A stretch of DNA of 44,809 nt. Origin: Methanobacteriota archaeon. Lineage in GTDB: Archaea > Halobacteriota > Methanosarcinia > Methanosarcinales > Methanosarcinaceae. Under the pieces are notes generated by a model, which was given only the letters and a program-made list of their open reading frames with translations, was not told where the DNA came from and did no database searches. Made by a program: the position numbers and the translations under genes. Below are positions 16,932-25,863 of the stretch, in pieces. Every line of letters starts with the position of its first letter. Positions within the stretch are counted from its first letter, which is position 1. The stretch spans positions 1-44,809 of the forward strand of contig JASGVX010000034.1 of NCBI GenBank assembly GCA_030054735.1, given 5' to 3'.

Positions 16932-18707
16932 TCAATCCGTAAGCTCAGGACAGCGAGCCCTCAGGAAACTTTTCAGTTCGGAAACAGTGAGCAACGGGGG
17001 AATTTCATGTCCCTGTATTCTGAGATCCCTGGCAAGCCTTGCAGGAAGAGGAGGGATAAGCCCGGCTGCACCCAGGTCCGGACTTGAAAATACCTCTGCT
17101 GTCGGGCCGTCCAGGAAGATTTTTCCCTGCTTCATCACGACAACCCTCTCCGCATATTCTGCTGCAAGCTCCATATCATGAGTTATTAGAACCACTGTTT
17201 TCCCAAGCCTGTTAAGTTCCCGGATCTTATCCAGAAACTTGCGAATATGCCCCCTATCCTGCCCTGTAGTGGGTTCGTCCAGGACAAGCAGGTCAGGCTC
17301 AAGTGCAAGAATGGAGGCGACTGCCAGACGCTGGCGCTGTCCTCTTGAAAGGGCGTGCGGGTGTCTCTTCCTGTAAGCTGAAAGTTCCATCATTTCAAGG
17401 GCAGAATTTACCCTCCTTTTAATTTCTTCTTCGGGAATTCCAAGGTTCTTGAGTCCGAAACGGACTTCTTCAAACACGCTGTCCGTAAAAATCTGTGAGT
17501 CAGGGTTCTGGAAAAGGTATCCCACCTGCTTTGAGAGCTGGGATGTAGAATACATGCTTATGTCATTTCCATAAAGGAGAACTTTTCCGGAGACGGGCCT
17601 GCAAAAGCCCATAAGGTGGCCTGCAAGGGTAGTCTTTCCAGCCCCATTGTGCCCCAGCAGGGCAAGAAACTCTCCATGTTTGATTTCAAGGTTGAGGTTT
17701 TCAAACAGTTCTGTACCGCCTTCATGCCTGTAGCAGAGACCCTCGATCCGGACATGGGGGATTTTTTCCTGGGAATGCAGCAGAGACGCAGAGATTTCCG
17801 GTTCTGCCTGTTTTTCAGGCTTGCATTCACCTGCATGTGCCCTGAGAAGTTCAGCCAGGCGCTTCAGGAGAGTATCATAGTCAGGGATGCGGGAAAACTC
17901 AGATGCCATGCCCAGAAAGCTTGCAATCTCGGTGAGCTGAGGAGGATGAATACCGAGATTTCGGAGTTTTTTTTCTTCGAAACACAGGATTTCAAAAGGT
18001 TTTCCGTCAAGAATGATCCTTCCTTCGTCCATAACAAGCATACGGTCTGCTATTTCAAAAACGGCGTCCAGTTTGTGTTCTATCAGGATGATGGTAGTCT
18101 GTTTTTCTTCATTCAACTTCCTGAGAAGCTCAAGCACTTCCATGGTGCCTGCAGGGTCGAGGTCAGAGGTCGGCTCGTCAAGGACAAGGATCTCAGGCTG
18201 CATTGCCAGGTTTCCCCCTATCGCAGTCCTCTGTTTTTCTCCTCCTGAAAGCGTGAAGATAAAATGCTCCCTCAACCTTTCAAGCCCTACATTTTTGAGT
18301 GATTTTTCCACTCTTGCCCTGATTTCCTGCCTTGGCAGACCCAGATTTTCAGGCCCGAAGGCAAGGTCTTCAGCTACTGTCAGGGAAAACAACTGGGTCT
18401 CTGGGTTCTGGAATACCATTCCCACTTCAAGGGCCAGCTTGTGAACTTTTTCGTTCCTGATGTCTTTTCCCCGGATCATAACGCTACCCGAGAGGATGCC
18501 TCCTGAAATCTCGGGTACCAGCCTGTTAAGGCAGCGTACGAGAGTGCTTTTTCCACAGCCGCTGGGGCCTACCAGAAGCACGAATTCCCCTTTTTTGAGC
18601 TCAAGATCCACATCACAAAGGCTAGGAATATCCGAATAAGGGTAACTGTAGTTGAGTTTTTCAAGCCTGACATGCGATGCTGTGTATGTTGCGGAGTCCA
18701 TGATCAT
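16932..18707 (-). CDS. ECF-type importer ATPase, two fused ABC domains (EcfA-EcfA')
   Basis: The 591-residue protein holds two complete ABC ATPases. Domain 1 has Walker A GPSGCGKST, signature LSGGEKQR and Walker B ILVLDEPTSDLDP. Domain 2 has GHNGAGKTT, LSRGQRQR and LLVLDEPTTGQD, with LITHDMELAAEYAERV after it. Fused ATPases like this power energy-coupling-factor importers of vitamins and metals such as cobalt or nickel. The matching membrane protein EcfT is transcribed divergently from 18813. No substrate-specific S subunit is in the window, so the cargo is unknown and the module may serve several S proteins. ATG 18707 was taken as the start; ATG 18701 is equally possible. Confidence 0.92.
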   Translation of the reverse strand: MIMDSATYTASHVRLEKLNYSYPYSDIPSLCDVDLELKKGEFVLLVGPSGCGKSTLVRCLNRLVPEISGGILSGSVMIRGKDIRNEKVHKLALEVGMVFQNPETQLFSLTVAEDLAFGPENLGLPRQEIRARVEKSLKNVGLERLREHFIFTLSGGEKQRTAIGGNLAMQPEILVLDEPTSDLDPAGTMEVLELLRKLNEEKQTTIILIEHKLDAVFEIADRMLVMDEGRIILDGKPFEILCFEEKKLRNLGIHPPQLTEIASFLGMASEFSRIPDYDTLLKRLAELLRAHAGECKPEKQAEPEISASLLHSQEKIPHVRIEGLCYRHEGGTELFENLNLEIKHGEFLALLGHNGAGKTTLAGHLMGFCRPVSGKVLLYGNDISMYSTSQLSKQVGYLFQNPDSQIFTDSVFEEVRFGLKNLGIPEEEIKRRVNSALEMMELSAYRKRHPHALSRGQRQRLAVASILALEPDLLVLDEPTTGQDRGHIRKFLDKIRELNRLGKTVVLITHDMELAAEYAERVVVMKQGKIFLDGPTAEVFSSPDLGAAGLIPPLPARLARDLRIQGHEIPPLLTVSELKSFLRARCPELTD

Positions 18708-18812
18708 CTGTCATTTTTCTTAGACCTCTAAGCTTAAAATCATTATGAAAAGTAAGAAATAATAGGATTAATATCCTCCCTGGTACGAATTAACTGGAGG
18801 AGGAATTGAGAT
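18708..18812. promoter_or_regulatory. Divergent promoter region of the ECF importer genes
   Basis: This 105-bp gap separates the oppositely directed EcfA-A' and EcfT genes, so both promoters must lie here unless they overlap the coding regions. An AT-rich core (AAGAAATAATAGGATTAATAT, near 18753-18773) is the best TATA candidate. GGAGGAGG at 18796-18803 is the EcfT ribosome-binding site. Shared control of the two subunits is the natural inference. Confidence 0.4.
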
Positions 18813-19676
18813 TTGAAGTGGCTTTTTCGTTATGAACAAAAAGACAGTCTGCTTCACAGGCTGGACCCTCGGGTAAAATTGCTCTGGCTCTTTGGAGTAT
18901 CGGTACTGAGTGTAGTACTCGGGACTCCTTATTTGCTTGTTGCCCTCTTTCTCTCAACCCTGCCTTTCTGGTTCATTCTGAAGCCCTCAAAAAGCAGAAT
19001 AAAGGCAATGCTCCTGGTCTTCGGGAGTATTGGACTGGGTTTTACTCTCTCGCAGGCCCTCTTCTATTATTGGGCAAAAGACCCGCTGTTAACTCTCATT
19101 CCATCTTCTTTTCCTATACTGGGGCCCCTTACTGGAGGAGTCTATTTCTATGCGGACGGAGCTGTATATGGGCTGTACCAGTCATTCCGATTTATGACAT
19201 CGCTTAGCGCTGCACTGCTGTTGCTTGCCACAAGCCACCCTTCAAAGCTTATCTCCGGGCTTGTCAATTTTTTTGAAATAAATATAGGAGGTAAAAATTA
19301 CAGGATAGGCCTTCCTTACGAAATTGCATTCATGCTCTCTTCCGCAGTCAGTTTTGCCCCAACTATGCTTGAAGAATGTGGAGTAATTCTTAATGCCATG
19401 CAGGCGAGAGGACTTGAGTTAAAAGGCGGGGTCCGCGCTAAAATAAAAGCCCTTAAATATATCCTTGTCCCGCTCGTGGTTAATATACTTCGATCAGGAC
19501 GAAAACTCGCCGTAGCTGCCGACACACGGGGCTTTCGGGCAAGCAGGCACAGGACCAGCTTAAACGAACTCAGCTTGAAAAATAATGATTACCTCTTTCT
19601 GGCATATACAATCCTTTTTACGGCAGGCGGGCTCTACCTGAGCTACTCAGGCTTTGGAGGGTCAGTCCCGATTTGA
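18813..19676 (+). CDS. ECF importer transmembrane subunit EcfT
   Basis: The 287-residue integral membrane protein starts LDPRVKLLWLFGVSVLSVV after a short cytosolic tail and has about five to six hydrophobic segments. The coupling region has the ARG-type signature: MQARGLELKGG near residue 195 and AADTRGFRASRH near 235. In EcfT proteins these two helices contact the ATPases. The start codon is TTG, chosen because the strong GGAGGAGG lies 9 bp upstream and no ATG is in frame. It pairs with the divergent fused ATPase gene. Confidence 0.9.
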   Translation: MKWLFRYEQKDSLLHRLDPRVKLLWLFGVSVLSVVLGTPYLLVALFLSTLPFWFILKPSKSRIKAMLLVFGSIGLGFTLSQALFYYWAKDPLLTLIPSSFPILGPLTGGVYFYADGAVYGLYQSFRFMTSLSAALLLLATSHPSKLISGLVNFFEINIGGKNYRIGLPYEIAFMLSSAVSFAPTMLEECGVILNAMQARGLELKGGVRAKIKALKYILVPLVVNILRSGRKLAVAADTRGFRASRHRTSLNELSLKNNDYLFLAYTILFTAGGLYLSYSGFGGSVPI

Positions 19677-19713
19677 GAAGGCAATTCTACAGAAGAAAAA
19701 AACTTTAAAAAGA

Positions 19714-19765
19714 AAATCCAGAAAAAGGAGTTTTTATTTTCTGTATTTTTTTATTTTCTGGATTT
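19714..19765. terminator. Inverted repeat between convergent genes
   Basis: AAATCCAGAAAA (19714-19725) and TTTTCTGGATTT (19754-19765) form a 12-bp perfect stem around a T-rich loop. It lies between the end of EcfT and the end of the convergent DUF3344-like gene and overlaps the last codons of the latter. It can act as a bidirectional terminator. Confidence 0.5.
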
Positions 19766-21016
19766 ATACTTTCGGCTCTTTGAAGCCAGTTTAGCTCCTG
19801 TTAAAAGGGTGATAAGGGTAAAAACGAATCCACATCCGGGAGTCTTCTCTGACTTAATGCTGGAAGTTTCCGGGGCTTTCACAGTATTTGTTTCTTCCGA
19901 ATTCTCTGAGCTCTTCTCTGAAGGGGTCTGCACTTTTTCAGCAAGGGAATCCCTTTCAACCACGAGGAATGTTCCTGAAGGCACCACATAATCACCTACA
20001 GCCTGTAATTGAATGGAATTTTCTCCGGACTTCAGGAAGTCTTTGATTTCCCTTACATCAATGTCTAGATCTTTATAGGGCTTTCCCTTGCAGATTCCAG
20101 TGAACCGTTTGTCATTAACCAGAAGAGTATTATCTTCCCAGTTTCCGGACTGAATTATACTCCAGAGAGTTGCACTGCGGACAGGAAGCTCTAGATTAGG
20201 CCTGAGCATATCACATATCGTCTGGTTTGGTGTAGCATAGTAAAGCGGGTTTCCATTTTCATCCATCTGAGAATTGAGCATATCAGCTCCTTCACTGACC
20301 CAGTATTCAATATATTTCCCACTCGGGTCATTATATACAATAAGCAGCCCCACACCGTCAAAACAGACGTAAGAAGAAGCGGGACCTGTATTTTTAATAT
20401 CTGTGCTGAAGGTGCCTGAACCAGGGACGTAAGCGCTCACATCGTAAGCCCATGTGCCTGTGGGGTAATTATAAATGCCCCAGCCTTTCCTGTCGCTGTA
20501 CTCTTTTTCAGGTTTAATCTCTTCTCCGTTAAAAATAACGTTCATCTCAGGGTACCTCCCCACAACCCCTTCGGCGCTCCAGGTCCAGTAAACATAGAGC
20601 CTTGCAAATTTTACCTTCGCCCCTTCAGGGAGCTTGGCAGTGTGGATCACGGAATATACATCACCGGGGTAGACCTTTTCACTGTAATAACTGTTTCCTA
20701 CAGTATAGAAGAGGTCTCCCTGAATTGTATCATGGCTGTACAGTTCAAGAGGCTTATCTGCCACGTAACCGTTATATTCAGGAGCCTGAGCCTGGACAGG
20801 GGAAGCCAGTAGGCAGCATAACACTGCTATCAGGCAGGACAGTCCTGCCGCAAAACAAAGTATATTCCTGATACTGTCATACCTGGCACTGGCAGGTTTT
20901 TCCCTTCTGCCCTTATGCCCGTTTTTTGCTTTATACCCTGCATTTATTTCCAGGTTCCTTTCTATTCCATAATTCATCCTTTGGAGCCCATTTCTCTCTA
21001 TAGTTACAGCCTGCAT
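19751..21016 (-). CDS. Secreted DUF3344-like protein with C-terminal archaeosortase-type signal
   Basis: The 421-residue protein has a charged N-terminal extension, a signal-type hydrophobic stretch (~52-73) and a beta-rich domain (~78-340). The domain shares YVYWTWS, GVGLLIVYND and EYWVSEGADML with the protein at 23259, marking the two as paralogues (DUF3344 family, named from memory). The C-terminus is a Ser/Glu-rich spacer, PGCGFVFTLITLLTGAKLA, then basic residues. This is the shape of a PGF-CTERM signal cleaved by archaeosortase A, but with Cys in place of the usual Phe. The protein is probably a surface protein; its ligand is unknown. It lies back-to-back with the 21503-24962 operon and tail-to-tail with EcfT. 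Confidence 0.8.
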   Translation of the reverse strand: MQAVTIERNGLQRMNYGIERNLEINAGYKAKNGHKGRREKPASARYDSIRNILCFAAGLSCLIAVLCCLLASPVQAQAPEYNGYVADKPLELYSHDTIQGDLFYTVGNSYYSEKVYPGDVYSVIHTAKLPEGAKVKFARLYVYWTWSAEGVVGRYPEMNVIFNGEEIKPEKEYSDRKGWGIYNYPTGTWAYDVSAYVPGSGTFSTDIKNTGPASSYVCFDGVGLLIVYNDPSGKYIEYWVSEGADMLNSQMDENGNPLYYATPNQTICDMLRPNLELPVRSATLWSIIQSGNWEDNTLLVNDKRFTGICKGKPYKDLDIDVREIKDFLKSGENSIQLQAVGDYVVPSGTFLVVERDSLAEKVQTPSEKSSENSEETNTVKAPETSSIKSEKTPGCGFVFTLITLLTGAKLASKSRKYKSRK

Positions 21017-21493
21017 ATTCCATCATCTCGCCTGCAAACAATTTTTGAAATTCCTTTATGATAATGTTAATCAGTAAATATAAAATAGATTAAAAGAATA
21101 TAAGTTTTTTTAAAAATTATATATTTATAGATTTTACATAACATTAATTGTTACAATTTATAAAGTTAGATCTACATTAATTGATGTTCTTTTTATATTT
21201 CAACTGAATTGCAGGCATTTTTCTAAGGTCTGTTTCAGCAGAATTTTCCTGTATTTTGCCACAGGATGCATGGTTTATCTTCATCTTTTTAACCTTATCA
21301 GAAACTTTTATTTGTATTAATTCACACAATAAAGAAAAATAGTAATATTTAATTACCTTTAATTTATTGTTAATTATTTAATGATATGAAGTTTATTTGA
21401 TTAATCTCTCTTCAGGGGCAGAAAGGTATCAGAATAGAAAACCAGAGGCAATTCAAGCTTCCCCTGATTTAGATCTTTCACTCTGGTAAGAAA
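21017..21493. promoter_or_regulatory. Divergent intergenic region between DUF3344-like genes
   Basis: This 477-bp AT-rich gap separates two oppositely directed gene sets with related products. Several TATA-like strings occur, for example AATATAAAATAG near 21077 and ATATATTTATAG near 21119. No gene or clear operator was seen. Confidence 0.4.
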
Positions 21494-21502
21494 GTGACGC
21501 CT

Positions 21503-23290
21503 ATGAAAATGAATCCTGTAAAGATGACCTTACTTTTTATCCTCCCGTTCTTATTCCTGCCCTTAACCCTTCCTGCCGGGGCCAGCTACTCATATGACGG
21601 CTTATCCCTTACTCCGGACGCTCAGGGTACATTTAGAGGGGAGGTCTACATAGACGGAGGGCATGGACTATCATTTCCTCCTTACTCTCAGAAATTTGAT
21701 GTGCCGGAAGGTACTCTTCGCTGGGCCTATCTGTATATAGGAGTATGGGGTGGTACAGAAAATTATGAAGGTTGGGTTCAGCCCGAGTTTAACGGGCAGA
21801 TTCTTGAAAAGTTGCAGCTTGCAGGGAAAAATGACGAAAACGAGAATGTATACTGTGCAGGCCATGGAGTCTACTGGATAGCTTATGACGTAAGCAACGT
21901 TACTAAAAATGGGGAAAATACGGTAGAGGTCCTTACAAGCAGCGGTGAGCCCGGGAACAAACTGGACGGTAGAGTCTATGGGGCAGTGCTTGCCGCGGCC
22001 TGCGAAAACTCAAAAGCTCCAGTAGCTTCTTATAAGCTCCTTAGCGGGAACGTAAACCTACATGGGAAGGGCTGGAGCGGAACCCTGGCAAATGTCAATG
22101 ATCGGGAAGATGTTTACTTTAGCTCAGGACAGGCTTTGAGCAGCATTAAGACTGCAAGACTTTCGGTAGTATATCTTACCGGGACAAAAGGACTGCCTGA
22201 TTATTTGAGTTTCAATGGAAAAATGCTTGGAACCCCACCGGAGTACCTGTCTGAGAGTTTTGGTGGAAAAGCAATCGATATTGCCAATGAAGTGAGCCTC
22301 GATGCCTCTGGAGATAAAGGGTTTTCTTCCAGTTACTTTGATATAGAGCATTTTGACGTTCTTGCTTATCTGCAGGCCAATAATTCCGTGTCTTTTATAA
22401 GAGGACTTGACCTGGACGGGGACGGAGAAATTGGCATTCAGGAAGGAGAAGATTACCTGCACCCTGTCCTGGCAGCCCTGGTACTGAAGTCAGGAAGTAC
22501 TGCTCCCGTACTTCCTGACCTCTACCCTGAAATGAAAATCTCAGAGGAAGAACTGGTTGATGAAAAACCTGCGGAAATTTTCTTTACAATATACAATCCA
22601 GGAGGAATCTGCGAAGAGAACGTCACAGTAAGCTTCCGGGCAGATGGAACTGAGGTCTTAGCTTTTCCGGTCAGGATGGAAGCCTCCGGAGTATACAGAT
22701 CCAAATTCTCCTGGCCTGCTGTCAGAGGGGAGCACCTGCTTGAACTCTCTGTGAACCCTGACAACAAAATAAAAGAATCGGATAAGGAAAATAATGCCTG
22801 TACATTAAATGTCAGCGTCAGGTCAAAGCCGGACCTTTCGGTTTCTCTCGGAGAACCCGTTAAAATAGAAACTCAGGAAAAGACCGCATCAGCTTCACTA
22901 ATCTTTCTTGCTTTCCTTTCATTCTTCGGAGCCAGGAGAAAAAAAGCTCTTCCCCTTCTATTACTCGCAGTGCTTGCTGTAACAGTATTTAGTGGCTGCA
23001 TTGAAGAAACCCGTGCAACAGAAAAAGCTGCTTACTCTATCCCGGTGAAGATTATGAATAACGGAGAAGCTTCAGCCAGGGACTTTGACGTAAACCTCTA
23101 TCTTGATGGAAAAAGTGTTACGGTCCTGAATATCCCGGAACTTGCAGGCCAGAGTTCGATTGAGGAACAGATAAGGGTTGAAGCCCTTAAAGGTGAGCAC
23201 ACCCTCAGCGTTAAGGTAGACGAGCATAATAATATAATTGAATCGGACGAGGATAACAATGGATTTGAAAAAAGCTGTTATTTTAGTTAA
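21503..23290 (+). CDS. Secreted DUF3344-like/CARDB protein with an internal lipobox
   Basis: The ~595-residue product has an N-terminal signal (LLFILPFLFLPLTLPAGASY), a DUF3344-like region (~30-340, with RWAYLYIGVWGG), a CARDB-type beta domain (~345-450, ending DNKIKESDKENNACTL), then ASLIFLAFLSFFGARRKK. A second hydrophobic segment, LLLAVLAVTVFSGCIEE, follows and contains the lipobox-like FSGC. A second CARDB-type domain (~520-595) ends the protein (DEHNNIIESDEDNNGF). The middle looks like the tail of one surface protein joined to the signal of a lipoprotein. A GTG at 21494 is an alternative start. The gene end overlaps the next gene by 32 bp, so the two are probably translationally coupled. 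Confidence 0.78.
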   Translation: MKMNPVKMTLLFILPFLFLPLTLPAGASYSYDGLSLTPDAQGTFRGEVYIDGGHGLSFPPYSQKFDVPEGTLRWAYLYIGVWGGTENYEGWVQPEFNGQILEKLQLAGKNDENENVYCAGHGVYWIAYDVSNVTKNGENTVEVLTSSGEPGNKLDGRVYGAVLAAACENSKAPVASYKLLSGNVNLHGKGWSGTLANVNDREDVYFSSGQALSSIKTARLSVVYLTGTKGLPDYLSFNGKMLGTPPEYLSESFGGKAIDIANEVSLDASGDKGFSSSYFDIEHFDVLAYLQANNSVSFIRGLDLDGDGEIGIQEGEDYLHPVLAALVLKSGSTAPVLPDLYPEMKISEEELVDEKPAEIFFTIYNPGGICEENVTVSFRADGTEVLAFPVRMEASGVYRSKFSWPAVRGEHLLELSVNPDNKIKESDKENNACTLNVSVRSKPDLSVSLGEPVKIETQEKTASASLIFLAFLSFFGARRKKALPLLLLAVLAVTVFSGCIEETRATEKAAYSIPVKIMNNGEASARDFDVNLYLDGKSVTVLNIPELAGQSSIEEQIRVEALKGEHTLSVKVDEHNNIIESDEDNNGFEKSCYFS

Positions 23291-24245
23291 CTTCTTGCTG
23301 CTCATCACCCCGGCTCAGGCCTCATATGCCGGAGACAAGCCTCTGCAGACTATCCTGCATGACGAGCACCGCGGGGCTATTGATTTTACTCTGGGGGACA
23401 GCAGGTACAGCGGAGAACTTGAGTTTAATGAAAGCTATCGGGTTAATTTTAGTGTCGAGCCCCCTGCGGGGAGTTCTATCAAATTTGCAAAGGCTTACAT
23501 TTACTGGGTCTGGAGCAAAAAAGGGCTTGAAGGCATTTATCCAGAATTTAATGCTTCTCTTGGACATTCAGCTACTGTCGTGCCCCTTCAGAAGGGACAG
23601 ATGTACACGGACACGAAAGGTTTTGTGTCCAGGTACGACTTTTTTTCAGGGGCGCATGCTTATGACCTGAGCGAGGAAATTTCCGGAGCAGGCAATTATT
23701 CCATTTCACTTGTGAATACTGCAAAAGACGGAAGTACCTTTTGCTTGCAGGGCATAGGGCTTCTACTCGTCTATGAAAATTCGGACCTGCCAGTGATTGA
23801 ATACTGGATCAACGAAGGCTGCGACATGCTATACGCAATACACGGGATAGACCCCAAAATGGCTACAACAACAGTTTACTTTGAGGGGGATATTAACCTG
23901 GAGAATGTTGCAGATGCAAGTTTGATAACAGTTTCCCCTTCAGGGGGCTACACTTCAGGGGCAGAAGCCCGGAACAAACTATTCTTTAATCAAAAAACCA
24001 GTAGCATTCCGATAATTGGAGATATCATACAACTCCTTTTTGGAGGAGGAAAAAGCTGGAAGAACGTATACCAGACAGATGAAACTCTCCAGGTCGCTCT
24101 GGATAAGAGGCCTGTGCTGGCTTATCTGGAGCCAAGAGGGAATTTTGCCAGTGTTCAGGATAATGGAGACTATCTACTGGTGACAAACGCATTACTTGTA
24201 ATTGAATTTAAGGAGACTGATGCCCTCAAAAAGAGAACTGGCTAA
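23259..24245 (+). CDS. Secreted DUF3344-like protein, second operon member
   Basis: The 328-residue product begins with a signal peptide (DLKKAVILVNFLLLITPAQA, cleavage after A). It then has a single DUF3344-like domain with YIYWVWS, GIGLLLVYENS and EYWINEGCDML, close to the protein at 19751. It lacks any C-terminal anchor or PGF-type signal, so it is either released or held by a partner. The ATG at 23259 was chosen because CGAGGA lies 5 bp upstream; the open frame extends 7 codons further only through a TTG. The overlap with the preceding gene and the 33-bp gap to the ATPase gene make a three-gene operon. Confidence 0.8.
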   Translation: MDLKKAVILVNFLLLITPAQASYAGDKPLQTILHDEHRGAIDFTLGDSRYSGELEFNESYRVNFSVEPPAGSSIKFAKAYIYWVWSKKGLEGIYPEFNASLGHSATVVPLQKGQMYTDTKGFVSRYDFFSGAHAYDLSEEISGAGNYSISLVNTAKDGSTFCLQGIGLLLVYENSDLPVIEYWINEGCDMLYAIHGIDPKMATTTVYFEGDINLENVADASLITVSPSGGYTSGAEARNKLFFNQKTSSIPIIGDIIQLLFGGGKSWKNVYQTDETLQVALDKRPVLAYLEPRGNFASVQDNGDYLLVTNALLVIEFKETDALKKRTG

Positions 24246-24278
24246 ATTTTTCAGAAAGGATAAGTAAAGGGATCGAAA

Positions 24279-24962
24279 ATGACTTTCATTGAAACTAGAG
24301 ATCTGGAAAAGTATTACACTTTTGGTTCGGGCTTGCGTGTTGATGCCCTCAGAGGCGTAAACTTGAAAATTGAAGAAGGAGAATTTGTTTCTTTCATGGG
24401 GCCTTCCGGATCCGGAAAATCTACCCTTCTTAATATTATCGGATGCCTGGATAAACCCAGTTCTGGTAGGGTATTTATAGAAGGCAATGAAGTTGATTAC
24501 AGGAATTCTTCCAGCCTTGTTAGCCTCCGCAGGCAGACAATAGGTTTTGTTTTTCAGGCTTTTAACCTGATTTCTACAATGAATGCCATGGAAAATATCT
24601 GCTACCCCATGCACTTTAACAGAATTCCCACTTCCCGGCAAAAGCAGAGGGCAACCGAGCTTCTTAATCTTGTTGGACTTGGGGACAGAATGAAGCACCT
24701 GCCCTCGGAGCTATCCGGAGGGGAACAACAAAGGGTCGCCATAGCAAGGGCACTTGCGAATAGTCCAAGGCTTATTCTGGCAGACGAGCCGACTGGAAAC
24801 CTTGATTCAGAAACCGGGAAAAAGATTGCTAGCCTTATGAGAAAAATCAACCAGGAGCATGGGGTAAGCTTTGTTGTTACGACTCATGACCTTGAAATGG
24901 CAAGGACTGCGGACAGGGTGGTAAAGCTAAAGGATGGAAAAATAATTTCAGAAGCTTTTTAA
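24279..24962 (+). CDS. ABC transporter ATPase, LolD/MacB type
   Basis: The 227-residue cytosolic ATPase has Walker [10 protein letters not shown] (~41-49), a Q-loop in FVFQAFNLI, signature LSGGEQQR, Walker [14 protein letters not shown] and H-loop VTTHD. The short length and DEPTGNLDS are characteristic of the LolD/MacB/FtsE group, which drives FtsX-type permeases to extract or push out proteins and lipids rather than pump them across. No such permease follows: the next 880 bp contain only MITE debris and a tiny ORF. Its place behind two secreted DUF3344-like genes suggests a role in their export or release from the membrane, with a permease encoded elsewhere or lost. Confidence 0.9.
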   Translation: MTFIETRDLEKYYTFGSGLRVDALRGVNLKIEEGEFVSFMGPSGSGKSTLLNIIGCLDKPSSGRVFIEGNEVDYRNSSSLVSLRRQTIGFVFQAFNLISTMNAMENICYPMHFNRIPTSRQKQRATELLNLVGLGDRMKHLPSELSGGEQQRVAIARALANSPRLILADEPTGNLDSETGKKIASLMRKINQEHGVSFVVTTHDLEMARTADRVVKLKDGKIISEAF

Positions 24963-25127
24963 GCCTGTGTTTCCCTTTCAGGTAGGCCTAAAAAAATTGC
25001 AACCGGACCTGTTTTCAAGCTTCATCAAGGTAAAATGAGTGATTATTTGGGATTAATAATTAATGTTTATATTGTCCAGTAGGCCCTCAAACCTGCCGTG
25101 AACTAGAAAAAAGTTGATATAAATTCC
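24963..25127. other. Spacer between ABC ATPase gene and MITE
   Basis: No gene or permease fragment is visible here. The sequence is unremarkable up to the start of the 114-bp element. Confidence 0.4.
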
Positions 25128-25241
25128 GGTCGGGTCCCTGAATTATAGATCAATTCTGGAAAAGCGAGTACATCCCATATATTCATGAATATATTAAGAG
25201 ATTCTTATGCTTTCGATTTTCAATGATTCAGACCCACGACC
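25128..25241. mobile_element. 114-bp MITE-like element, uninterrupted copy
   Basis: Ends are GGTCGGGTCCCTGAATTAT and the complement of GGTCGTGGGTCTGAATCAT. It matches the split copy at 5174-5410 almost base for base and serves as its empty-site reference: here TATTAAGAGATTC runs straight through the position where the other copy holds the 119-bp element. It has no coding capacity. Confidence 0.82.
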
Positions 25242-25286
25242 AAAAATTGACACTATTGTAGAATTAACTTTATTTTTGAGACAGTC
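25242..25286 (-). mobile_element. End fragment of the GGCTGTCTC-type element
   Basis: The complement of this stretch reads GACTGTCTCAAAAATAAAG, then TTAATTCTACAATA. This is the same as the left end of the 157-bp element at 32379. Only about 45 bp is present, and it is cut off exactly by the 114-bp MITE. The MITE therefore appears to have landed inside or beside an older copy. Confidence 0.6.
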
Positions 25287-25388
25287 TGTTGAGGTGATTA
25301 TTTTAAATTCTTCAACTCATATTACAGGGAACACTTCAAGACAGCACAAATCAATAATAATAAAATTGTAAGCTGTATAATCTTTTAT

Positions 25389-25553
25389 TTACTCCACATC
25401 ATATACAGTAACCACAAGCCCACCACCAGCATCAAACAACTGGTTAGCAACTTTCAGCCCATTTGTATAGCCCTCCTTTTCCACCTGTTTCCATCTTTCA
25501 CATAATTTAGAAATGTTTTCGAGTTCAAATATTTTTATGCCCAATAAAAGCAT
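25389..25553 (-). CDS. Hypothetical 54-residue protein or gene end
   Basis: A short frame encodes MLLLGIKIFELENISKLCER followed by WKQVEKEGYTNGLKVANQLF and a glycine-rich end. The composition looks like real protein and the frame is the only coding-like sequence in an 880-bp gap. There is no clear ribosome-binding site, and the frame stays open 10 codons upstream of the ATG. It could be the C-terminal remnant of a larger protein. No family is recognised. Confidence 0.4.
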   Translation of the reverse strand: MLLLGIKIFELENISKLCERWKQVEKEGYTNGLKVANQLFDAGGGLVVTVYDVE

Positions 25554-25863
25554 GTTTTTCAATTCTGGAGCATGAGAATATTAATATGTTTTAGATGTAG
25601 CAAACATTATATATAGAGAGATCGATTAGAAACATAGATAAATATTTTGAGGAAGATAAGAATCTGAAAGATTAAATTTAAATAGCGTTATTAAGTTTTA
25701 TTATTTTAAATAGTTGAATTTGGATTGAAGTTGCTGTATTATCAAACAAGACTTTACTGCACCATTCATTTCAACAGAAAATAAATCGTATGGCTAGATG
25801 ACCAAAAGTCAATTAATGATATAAAACAAAATAGTTAGATTTATCAGATTGAAACTTAGCTTT
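25554..25863. other. AT-rich region upstream of the PAP2 gene
   Basis: No gene seen. ATTATATATAG near 25607-25617 is a TATA candidate but lies far from the start of the PAP2 gene. No repeat is recognised. Confidence 0.35.

Noticed and set aside
17616-18248. 210-codon plus-strand ORF
   Set aside because: It lies wholly antisense to the fused ECF ATPase gene, whose Walker and signature motifs are intact; the product resembles nothing.
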